The notes beneath the pieces were generated by a model that was not told the origin of the DNA, made no database searches, and saw nothing but the letters and a program-made list of their open reading frames with translations. The translations under genes were made by a program, and so were the position numbers. Shown here one piece after another: positions 41,514 to 48,385 of a stretch of DNA of 48,385 nucleotides (within the stretch, counting starts at the first letter, position 1; each line of letters opens with the position of its first letter). The DNA lies in NCBI GenBank assembly GCA_021732845.1, contig JAKFUF010000128.1:1-48385 (forward strand), read 5' to 3'. This stretch comes from Planctomycetaceae bacterium (GTDB lineage: Bacteria > Planctomycetota > Planctomycetia > Planctomycetales > Planctomycetaceae).

Positions 41514-42833
41514 ATGTCCAGTGAAGTCGCCAGCGAACTGCGACGTCCGCTCAGCGAGAAGGTCCAGTCACTGCGGATGCCGGTCGGCAACCGCAAGTCA
41601 GGTGGTTCCGTGGTGCCGTGGGTTCTCTGCCTGTTCCTCGTCTGTGCCACGGCGGTGCTGGGGTATCGGGAATATCAGCGGTACTTGGTCCATCTGGAAG
41701 AACTCGACGCGGTCGGGATGAACACGGTCGTCCTTAAGGGCGATCCGACGCAGCCTAAAAATGCGGCTGCGGCGGAAGACTCCGCATTGGTGGCTCCCGC
41801 CGCTCCGGAAGCAGACCCGGACGGCGTGGCTCTGCAGGCGAAGGGCTACATCATCCCCACCCACCAGATCCTGGTCAGTCCCAAGGTCAGCGGGATGGTG
41901 CTGGAGCTGAATTTTGAAGAGGGCATGCTGATTCAAAAAGGCCAGATTCTCGCCAAACTGGAGACCACGGAATATCAGGCTGATTTCCAGAGCGCCAAAG
42001 CCCTGGTCGCCGTGGCCCAGCAAACCGTCAACGAGCGCGAGGCCGGCAACCGTCCCGAGGAAATCAGTGCGGCGGAGGCCGAATTGGGAGAGGCCGAGGC
42101 TCAGGCCGTCCAGCTCAAATCGCAACGCGACCGCACGCGGCTGCTGTTCAAGGGCAACAACATCAGCAAGGACGAGAATGAGCAGGCCGAAGCGGCCTAT
42201 TTCGCCATGGAACGACGCGTCGCCCGCCTCAAAAACCAGCTTGTGTTGATGGAAAAGGGCGAGCGGATTGAACGCAAGAGCCTCGCCGTGGCTCAGCTCG
42301 ACAAGGCCCGCGCCGACCTCGACAAGGCCAAGTGGCGCCTCGACAACTGCACCATCATCGCCCCCATCACTGGGACAATTCTCAAGAAGAACGCCGAAGA
42401 GGGCAACATCGTCAACCCGGTGGCGTTCAACGGTTCATTCAGCCTGTGCGACATGGCCGACCTCTCGGATCTCGAAGTCGAATTGAACATTCAGGAGCGC
42501 GACATCGCCCAGGTCTTCAAGGGCCAGCGCTGCGAGATTCGCGCCGAGGCGTTTCCCGCCCGAAAGTATGTCGGCATCGTCTCTCGGCTGATGCCCATCG
42601 CCGACCGGTCCAAAGCCGCCATCCCCGTCCGCGTCAAACTCCAAGTCCCCGCCGATGAAGACGGTACCTATCTCAAGCCGGAAATGGGGGCGATTGTGTC
42701 GTTCTTCGGCAAGCAAAAGAAGCCGTCTCCCGAGAAGCCCACTGCGGACAAAGCGCCGGCCAACAAGGCTGCCTCCGACGAGAAAACCATCGAAAAGGCG
42801 GCCGCGACACCGCCACCAGTGGACGGGAATTAG
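41514..42833 (+). CDS. HlyD-type membrane fusion protein
   Basis: A 439-aa adaptor anchored by one N-terminal helix (about residues 33-51, VVPWVLCLFLVCATAVLGY). It has a lipoyl half (YIIPTHQILVSPKVSGMVLE), a long coiled-coil hairpin with NISKDENEQAEAAYFAM, the second half CTIIAPITGTILKKNAEEGN, and a beta-barrel part (LEVELNIQERDIAQVFKGQR). The C-terminus is a Lys/Ala/Pro-rich tail. The layout matches the DevB/MacA adaptors that work with an ABC permease and ATPase. The ATPase gene follows after 147 bp, but no permease lies between or after. GAAGG upstream supports the ATG. Confidence 0.88.
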   Translation: MSSEVASELRRPLSEKVQSLRMPVGNRKSGGSVVPWVLCLFLVCATAVLGYREYQRYLVHLEELDAVGMNTVVLKGDPTQPKNAAAAEDSALVAPAAPEADPDGVALQAKGYIIPTHQILVSPKVSGMVLELNFEEGMLIQKGQILAKLETTEYQADFQSAKALVAVAQQTVNEREAGNRPEEISAAEAELGEAEAQAVQLKSQRDRTRLLFKGNNISKDENEQAEAAYFAMERRVARLKNQLVLMEKGERIERKSLAVAQLDKARADLDKAKWRLDNCTIIAPITGTILKKNAEEGNIVNPVAFNGSFSLCDMADLSDLEVELNIQERDIAQVFKGQRCEIRAEAFPARKYVGIVSRLMPIADRSKAAIPVRVKLQVPADEDGTYLKPEMGAIVSFFGKQKKPSPEKPTADKAPANKAASDEKTIEKAAATPPPVDGN

Positions 42834-42870
42834 CGGCCCGCCTACAGTGGCTGGGCATCCACCACCGCGC

Positions 42871-42948
42871 GTGATTCTGGCACACCGCCAGCGGATCCAC
42901 GAGTAAGCGCCAGCGGGCGGATCCGCGATAGGTGTACTGGAATCACGC
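42871..42948. repeat. Imperfect palindrome, copy B
   Basis: Outer arms GTGATTCTGGCACACC and GGTGTACTGGAATCAC are inverted with three mismatches; the interior repeats GCCAGCGG and GGATCC-like units. It is related to copy A at 41400-41449 and lies 33 bp before the ABC ATPase ATG. Confidence 0.65.
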
Positions 42949-42980
42949 AAACTTACACAGGTCCGCAACAAAGATTTCAA

Positions 42981-43670
42981 ATGTCCGATAAGTTGAGCGT
43001 CCGGCTTGCCAATGTCCACAAGTATTTCACGCGTGGCAGCGAGCGGGTGGAAGTTTTAAAGGAGCTGAACCTCTCGGTCGAAGAGGGGGCGTTTCTGGCG
43101 CTCATGGGTCCCAGCGGATCCGGAAAGACCACGCTGCTGAACCTCATTGCCGGGCTGGATGTGCCCAGCGAGGGCGAGGTCTGGGTCGGTGGCCAGTTGA
43201 TTTCCAAGATGAGCGAAGCGGCGCTGGCCAAGTGGCGGACGCGGCATGTGGGGTTCATCTTCCAGTTCTATCATCTGCTGCCGGTCCTTTCGGCCTACGA
43301 GAACATCGAGCTGCCGCTGTTGCTGCTGCCGCTGTCCAAGGCCGAGCGGAAGGAGCGGGTGATGACGGCTTTGGATCTGGTGGCATTAACCGAGCGCAAG
43401 TCGCACCGGCCAGGCCAGCTCTCCGGCGGCCAGCAGCAGCGCGTCGGCATCGCCCGGGCCATTGTCACCGACCCCACGCTCATCGTTGCCGACGAACCGA
43501 CAGGCGACCTCGACAGCAAGTCGGCCGAAGAAATCCTGAAGCTGATGGATGAACTGCAGTCCGGCCTGAAAAAGACCATTCTGCTGGTCACTCACGACCC
43601 CCGTGCCGCCCAACGGGCACAAAAGATCCTGCACTTGGAAAAAGGCCAGCTCGTCGAACAGGCGAATTAG
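42981..43670 (+). CDS. ABC transporter ATPase, LolD/MacB-like
   Basis: A 229-aa ATPase of the LolD/MacB/DevA group. It has Walker [11 protein letters not shown], the Q-loop [10 protein letters not shown], signature [14 protein letters not shown], Walker [15 protein letters not shown], and the H-loop LVTHDP. It would power an exporter together with the HlyD protein just upstream. Normally such operons contain an FtsX-type permease; here the next gene is on the other strand, so the permease is missing from this locus. The start is clear from the family alignment; the ribosome binding site is weak (AAAGATTTCAA). Confidence 0.92.
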   Translation: MSDKLSVRLANVHKYFTRGSERVEVLKELNLSVEEGAFLALMGPSGSGKTTLLNLIAGLDVPSEGEVWVGGQLISKMSEAALAKWRTRHVGFIFQFYHLLPVLSAYENIELPLLLLPLSKAERKERVMTALDLVALTERKSHRPGQLSGGQQQRVGIARAIVTDPTLIVADEPTGDLDSKSAEEILKLMDELQSGLKKTILLVTHDPRAAQRAQKILHLEKGQLVEQAN

Positions 43671-43708
43671 AAGGTCGCCGCCGCGCTGAATGGCCAGGCA
43701 ACCTTGTT

Positions 43709-43855
43709 GAATTTCAAATTTCAAATCTCACAGTCCGTGCAGCTACACCGAACGGTCGACTGAGCTTCAAGGGCGCGAACTTAACTGTTGCCCAACAGTG
43801 TGGATGCCGCGAAAAAGCATTTTACTGTGAAATTTGAAATCTGAAATTTGAAATT
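43709..43855. repeat. Composite inverted GAAATYT element, copy 2
   Basis: Minus-strand arm at 43709-43733 and plus-strand arm at 43811-43855, the latter identical over 45 bp to the reverse complement of 15451-15495. The core in between shares little with copy 1. It lies between the ABC ATPase and the convergent desaturase genes, where it could also act as a bidirectional stop. Confidence 0.7.
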
Positions 43856-43892
43856 GGCTTGCTCGGTCACCTCGGATCTCAAATTCCGAAGC

Positions 43893-44858
43893 TTACCGCG
43901 CCACCGTCACGGGCCGGTTGCTCAGTTCATTGACATCCGCAGCCACGCGCCCGCGGTTCACGGGCTTGCGAACCACGTTCCATACCAGGCCGGTGCGTTC
44001 AAGCGTCCAGATCGTCCAGAAGGTCACGTCAATCTCCCACCAGCGGTGTCCGTGCTGGGCCACGCGCTGGAAGGCGTGGTGGTTGTTGTGCCACCCCTCG
44101 CCGTAGGCCAACAAGCCCACCCACCACAGGTTACGGCTGTTGTCGCTGGTGTCGTAATTCTGGTAGCCCCACATGTGCGTGGCTGAGTTCACGGCCCAGG
44201 TGACATGCAGCACCCACACCAGGCGGAGAAACATGCCGTACACAACGAAGGAGATGCCCGTCCGCAAGTCCCAGCCGAAGTACCCCAGGCAAAACACCAC
44301 AATCCCCAGTGCCAGGTGCCACCACAAAAACGTGCGGTCCAGCAGGCGGATCGATTTGTCCTTCAGCAGGTCGGGGGCGTACTGGCGAAACAGTTGGGCC
44401 CAGTGCTGCGAGCCATAGTGGGGGAACATCCACATCATGTGGCTCCAAGCCGAGCCATCCCGTGGCGAATGCGGATCGTGTTCCTTGTCGCTGTATTTGT
44501 GGTGCTTGCGGTGCGCCGCCACCCACATCGTCGGCGGACCTTCGCCCGCCAGGGTGCCGCACAGGGCGAACATAAACCGCAGCGGCCGATACGTATCGAA
44601 ACTGCCATGTGTCAACAGCCGGTGGAACCCCAGGCAGATCCCTAGGCTTCCTGTCACCCAGCTCATCACCACGGCCAAAGCCAGCCCGTACCAACTGAAA
44701 TAGAACGGTGCGGCCAAGGCTCCCAAGTGCAGGAACCCGATCCAAATGACCGCCGGCCACTCCAGGCCATCCTTCCAGTGTGACGCCGTGCCAGATTCCT
44801 TCGGGACCGTCTGTGGTGGGGCGGCGAGTTCAAGCGATGGGGCGGTTTCTGGCGGCAT
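43893..44858 (-). CDS. Fatty acyl-CoA/lipid desaturase
   Basis: A membrane di-iron desaturase of about 321 aa (stearoyl-CoA delta-9 type) that puts a cis double bond into a saturated acyl chain. It shows four hydrophobic helices (for example WPAVIWIGFLHLGALAAPFY) and the three His boxes: HRLLTH, HRKHH and HNNHH. The ATG at 44858 is preferred to a GTG 15 nt upstream (44873). It faces the ABC ATPase gene convergently. It may supply unsaturated lipids for the envelope; no partner ferredoxin or cytochrome gene is nearby. Confidence 0.93.
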   Translation of the reverse strand: MPPETAPSLELAAPPQTVPKESGTASHWKDGLEWPAVIWIGFLHLGALAAPFYFSWYGLALAVVMSWVTGSLGICLGFHRLLTHGSFDTYRPLRFMFALCGTLAGEGPPTMWVAAHRKHHKYSDKEHDPHSPRDGSAWSHMMWMFPHYGSQHWAQLFRQYAPDLLKDKSIRLLDRTFLWWHLALGIVVFCLGYFGWDLRTGISFVVYGMFLRLVWVLHVTWAVNSATHMWGYQNYDTSDNSRNLWWVGLLAYGEGWHNNHHAFQRVAQHGHRWWEIDVTFWTIWTLERTGLVWNVVRKPVNRGRVAADVNELSNRPVTVAR

Positions 44859-45224
44859 TGGGCTCACTTTCACAGCGTCGAACCCCCATCCTGAGGATCT
44901 GGGGTTGGCAACAGTATCCGATGAGGCAACTTGTTCGCCAGCCCAGCTTCACAGTTCCGGCCGTGTTGGAAGGTCAAAATCAGGACTCCGGCGACCATTC
45001 CGACGGCGTTCACCCCGCGGCCACGAGTGGCTCAAGGCGATTTTTGGGTCATCACTTGCGGATCGAACCGCGCCGAACGTCGTCTGTCGCCGAAACAATA
45101 ACAATTTCGTAAGAGTTCTGTCGGGCGAGGTTGTGTGCCACTGGCTTTGCCAGTGCTGACGGCGCAACCTGATCCGCCGACAGGCCCTCTCGGCGGAGAC
45201 CGGTGCCAGTTTTACGCGTCACCA
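44859..45224. other. Intergenic region with hairpins
   Basis: Contains a hairpin CACTGGC-TTT-GCCAGTG at 45139-45155 and a TCCGCCGA/TCGGCGGA hairpin at 45173-45197 just after the CoA-transferase stop. Neither has a T-run, so their stop function is uncertain. It also has to hold the promoter of the desaturase gene. Confidence 0.45.
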
Positions 45225-46820
45225 TCACGCAAACAAATGCGGCGGCATCAACCGTTGCCTTCCGACACGGGGGGCGAATGCCATCTGCCCCAAGACATCA
45301 CGCTCCAAGTCGATGCCCGGAGCGATTTCGATCAGCTCCAACCCCTCAGCGGTCAGTTCAAACACGGCCCGTTCGGTGATGTACAACACCCGCTGCCCCA
45401 GTTCGCGGCTGCGGGCGGCACTGAAGGAGATCAACTCGACGCTTGGAACAAACTTCTTGACGTCGCCCTCCCGCAGGATCCGCAGCCGGCCCTGCTCGAT
45501 GGCGACCTCCAGGCCACAGGCGGTGAAGGTGCCACAGAACAGCAGTGTGCGGGCGGACTGCGAGATGTTGACGAAGCCACCGACCCCGGCGAACCGCGTC
45601 CCAAACTTGGAGACATTCACGTTGCCCGCCGCGTCGATTTGAGCAGCGCCGAGGGCGGCGAAGTCCAAGCCACGGCCGTCGTAAAAGTCGAACTGCGAGG
45701 GTTGGTCGACAATGGCTTCCGGATACCGCGCGGCTCCGAAACTCAGGCCGCCCGCCGGAGCACCGCCGATCGGACCGCTCTCCACGGTCAGCACCAATCG
45801 TGCGGCCCCCGCCACCGGCGACAGCCACCCGCGTTCGGCAGCGATGGTGGCGATCCCTTCCGGCATGCCGATCCCCAAATTGACAATGGTCGCCGGACCC
45901 AGCGTGCCCTCGGCGGCGGCGTGCCGGGTCGACCGCAGTTCATCGCACGCCCGCACCGCGATGATCCGCCGCTCGTCCGGCGGCAGCGGGGGCAGGGAAT
46001 CCCACAGCGTGGCTGGATTCGCCCCCGCCGGCGAGCAGTAGGCGGGGTTATGCGCTTCGGCAAACGTCTGGTCGTGTTCGCCCGGTCCGGCAACGACGAT
46101 CTTATCCACCAGAATCCCAGGAACACGCACCTGTTGCGGAGCAGCCGGCAGTTCCAGCAGCCGCTGGACTTGGGCGATGACCAGACCACCCGCATTACGG
46201 GCCGCCTGGGCGATCGGCAGCACCTCGCCGATCGTGGCTTCCTCATCCATCACCAGGTTACCCCATGGGTCGGCGGCGGTCGCGCGGATCAGCCCAACGT
46301 GGATCGGCAGCGACTTGTACCAGAGCCACGTCTGACCGCCGAGTTCGATCCGCTCGATCAACCCTGGTGGCGTGCGGTCGTTCAGGCGTCCGCCCTGCAG
46401 GGCCGGATCGATGAAAGTCCCCAGACCCACCGCGGTGATGCAGCCCGGCCGGCCAGCGGCGATGTCGCGGAACAACTGACACACCACGCCCTGAGGAAAG
46501 TTGTAGGCTTCGATCTGTCCAGTCAGCGCCAGCCGGCCGAGTCCCGGAGCCAGACCCCAGTGCCCGCCGATCGCCCGTTTCAACAACCCGACATGGGCCA
46601 GATGGTTCAACCCCCGGGTGCGGCCATCGCCCTGGCCAGCCGCATAAATCAACGTCAAATCCCGTGGCTCACCCGTCGCCAAAAACCGCCGTTCCAGCGC
46701 CGCGGTCAGGGCCTCGGGGTGCCCGGCCCCCACAAATCCGCCCGAGGCCAGCGTCACGCCGCTCTGGATGCACGCCACCGCGTCGTCCGCATTGCACAGC
46801 TTGGCATCCTGCGGCCACAT
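45225..46820 (-). CDS. Acyl-CoA:acetate/3-ketoacid CoA-transferase
   Basis: A 531-aa family I CoA-transferase with both halves in one chain, as in propionate CoA-transferase/YdiF. The N-terminal half has [20 protein letters not shown] (about 20-39) and [12 protein letters not shown]. The C-terminal half has [12 protein letters not shown], the catalytic Glu in [20 protein letters not shown], and later [20 protein letters not shown]. It moves CoA between acyl-CoAs and short acids. AGGGAA lies before the ATG at 46820; an upstream frame extension is not coding-like. It links to the fat metabolism genes of the window in theme but not in operon. Confidence 0.9.
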   Translation of the reverse strand: MWPQDAKLCNADDAVACIQSGVTLASGGFVGAGHPEALTAALERRFLATGEPRDLTLIYAAGQGDGRTRGLNHLAHVGLLKRAIGGHWGLAPGLGRLALTGQIEAYNFPQGVVCQLFRDIAAGRPGCITAVGLGTFIDPALQGGRLNDRTPPGLIERIELGGQTWLWYKSLPIHVGLIRATAADPWGNLVMDEEATIGEVLPIAQAARNAGGLVIAQVQRLLELPAAPQQVRVPGILVDKIVVAGPGEHDQTFAEAHNPAYCSPAGANPATLWDSLPPLPPDERRIIAVRACDELRSTRHAAAEGTLGPATIVNLGIGMPEGIATIAAERGWLSPVAGAARLVLTVESGPIGGAPAGGLSFGAARYPEAIVDQPSQFDFYDGRGLDFAALGAAQIDAAGNVNVSKFGTRFAGVGGFVNISQSARTLLFCGTFTACGLEVAIEQGRLRILREGDVKKFVPSVELISFSAARSRELGQRVLYITERAVFELTAEGLELIEIAPGIDLERDVLGQMAFAPRVGRQRLMPPHLFA

Positions 46821-48259
46821 GGTGTTCCCTGCGAAGTGTTTGGAAGTCTGCCGAACCCGGCGACCTGTTCGTACTGTATAAGATCGACGGATGCCGGGAC
46901 ACCAATCGTGCCTTCGCGTCTGGCGTTGGCGTCTTCCGATCATCCTCCAACCGGGGGCTAAGGCCGGCTAAGGCCCTCCGGCTCATTGGCTGTGCGGCTC
47001 GTCAAAAATCGACAGTTATTCTTGCCGCCGTCTTAAGACCCTGAATGAAAACTTCCATAACTCACACGACAAAACACAATGTACTCATGTATCAACTACA
47101 CTATCCGCCTGTCGTGTCAAACACAAAAACGACAGAATTTGAAAGTCGTTTCGCGTTTGTCAGCGTAAAGTCGCCTTTCGCTCCTGCGAAAGGACGCGGG
47201 CGTGGTCCGGCGCGGACAAACACGGAGGCTCTGGAATCGCGCTGTCGGCATGTCGCCAGACGTTCGCGTTCTGTTGCGGAGAAAAAGACGACTTGACGCC
47301 CACTTGTAGCGGCACGGCGCGAGCCGTCCGGTGAGCCGCTGGGACAAACCGGTTGTTTCATTTGTCAATCGGCGTGGCGGGAGGGCTTTGGTCTTCAGAG
47401 CCGCGGGCAACTCGCAAGCTGAACGTCGTCCTCTCTCGAGCACCGCAACGTTGCCGAGTCACTCCGTGACTCGAACCCAGCCGGAGTGACTGGGCGACTT
47501 TGAGACTCACCAGAGGGCTTGTGCCCTGCCGCTCGCTTTGGAGGGCAAGCCGTCGAGGAAGCCACGATGCGAGTCACGGAGTGACTCGACTACTTTGTGT
47601 TGCCTCTCGCTCTGCGAGAGGACGCGAGCGTGGTCCGGCGCGGACAGACACGGAGGCTCTGGATTCGCGATGTCGGCATTGTCGCCAGACGTTCGCGTTA
47701 TGTTGCGAATAACAAGACGACTTTACGCCCACTTGTAGCGGCACGGCGCAAGCCGTCCGGTGATGCGCTGGGACAAACCGGTTGTTTCCATTCGCCGATC
47801 GGCGTGGCGGGAGGGCTCTGGTCGTCCAGAGCCGCGGGCAACAGACGATCCGGCGTTTTCGAAGGACTTTCGAGTCATTTGCGAATCGTTCACACCCAAG
47901 CAGCGCCCACCCTTCACCGTCGCTCAGCAGGAGCTGGAGCCCTCCCGCCGCGTCGCCCGCAAGCTGAACGTCGTCCTCTCTCGAACATCGTAAAGTTGCC
48001 GAGTCACTCCGTGACTCGAACCCAGCCGGAGTGACTGGGCGACTTTGAGACTCACCAGAGGGCTTGTGCCCTGCCGCTCGCTTTGGAGGGCAAGCCGTCG
48101 AGGAAGCCACGATGCGAGTCACGGAGTGACTCGACTACTTTGTGTCGCCTTTTGCGGAGCAAAAGACGACTTTACGCCCACTTGTAGCGGCACGGCGCGA
48201 GCCGTCCGGTGAGCCGCTGGGACAAACCGGTTGTTTCCATCTGTCGATCGGCGTGGCGG
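46821..48259. repeat. Repeat array without genes
   Basis: About 1.4 kb of non-coding DNA made of repeat units. A GNRA-loop hairpin recurs at 47311, 47740 and 48189 (steps 429 and 449 bp), each followed by GCTGGGACAAACCGGTTG and CGGCGTGGCGG. A 150-bp block (47451-47600) recurs identically at 47996-48145. GAGTCAC-TCC-GTGACTC hairpins recur twice per block. A REP-like segment CCGGGGGCTAAGGCCGG is at about 46962-46978. Small open frames here are in repeat DNA and are not genes. Confidence 0.8.
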
Positions 48260-48385
48260 ATAGGGGTAGGGAGGGCCGATTGGTTTCGGCTCCCCCCTCC
48301 CTCCGAACCGGACTGGCGGATTTCCCGCATCCGGCTCTCCAGTTGATGGTCTTACCTGGGACAGGGTTGAAGTGCGAGTTTGTGG
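48260..48385 (-). mobile_element. 3' end of a group II intron (partial)
   Basis: On the minus strand, 48337-48305 folds as domain V: GAGCCGGA paired with TCCGGTTC, the AGC triad near its 5' end, and a GAAA-type loop region. It is followed by a domain VI-like hairpin (AGCCGA/TCGGC) and a 3' end CCCTACCCCTAT at about 48260. The rest, including any maturase gene, lies beyond the window end. The intron interrupts the third copy of the repeat after CGGCGTGGCGG. Confidence 0.8.

Noticed and set aside
47395-48122. Small similar proteins on the minus strand (MTRIVASSTACPPKRA...) repeated twice
   Set aside because: They are translations of the exact DNA repeat, contain hairpin DNA and lack ribosome binding sites.
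47156-48210. CRISPR array
   Set aside because: The repeat units are hundreds of bases long with hairpins at 429-449 bp steps, there are no short regular spacers, and no cas genes are present.

Overview
The window looks like a chromosomal segment of a GC-rich planctomycete (Planctomycetota, probably Planctomycetales). This is inferred from the gene families: Ser/Thr kinases with membrane-embedded C-termini, FHA-domain proteins, a LolA-like exported protein, a VWA/amidotransferase-like giant membrane protein, a GAF-HlyD adaptor, an ECF sigma factor, and intergenic regions full of small hairpin repeats. No ribosomal or other taxonomic marker gene is present, so the assignment is an inference.

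Left part (1-15.3 kb), mostly minus strand. A thioredoxin-like exported protein and a His-rich membrane protein are followed by a likely signalling operon read from 6786 to 2710: coiled-coil membrane protein, small membrane protein, 73-aa protein, FHA protein and Ser/Thr kinase. A GT4 glycosyltransferase and an Rpn-type PD-(D/E)XK nuclease lie on the plus strand. The nuclease end and the end of the convergent phosphatase gene have been tandemly duplicated, and one copy has decayed. A LolA-like protein and two HlyD-type adaptors, one with a GAF-like N-terminus, follow.

Central part (15.7-36 kb), plus strand. It holds a dynamin-like GTPase and then a fatty-acid beta-oxidation cluster: acyl-CoA ligase, thiolase, bifunctional hydratase/dehydrogenase, and a long acyl-CoA dehydrogenase. 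An HD-domain protein, a second Ser/Thr kinase and an ECF sigma factor come next. They are followed by an unusual ABC ATPase-TOBE-lipobox-NHL propeller fusion that overlaps a 1015-aa VWA membrane protein by 4 bp.

Right part (36-48.4 kb). It holds a trehalose synthase/maltokinase fusion, an FHA protein, tRNA-Val(GAC) with a clear terminator, an HlyD adaptor plus LolD/MacB-like ATPase without a permease, a fatty acyl desaturase and a CoA-transferase. The last 1.5 kb is a gene-free repeat array containing an exact 150-bp direct repeat. A group II intron whose 3' end (domains V and VI) is visible on the minus strand has inserted into it.

The main themes are lipid metabolism (beta-oxidation, desaturase, CoA-transferase), phospho-signalling (kinases, FHA, phosphatase), envelope export (three HlyD adaptors, two ABC ATPases) and a large load of structured intergenic repeats. 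The repeats, the ABC-NHL fusion and the intron-in-repeat arrangement are the least ordinary items. All comparisons were made by eye; no search or folding program was run.
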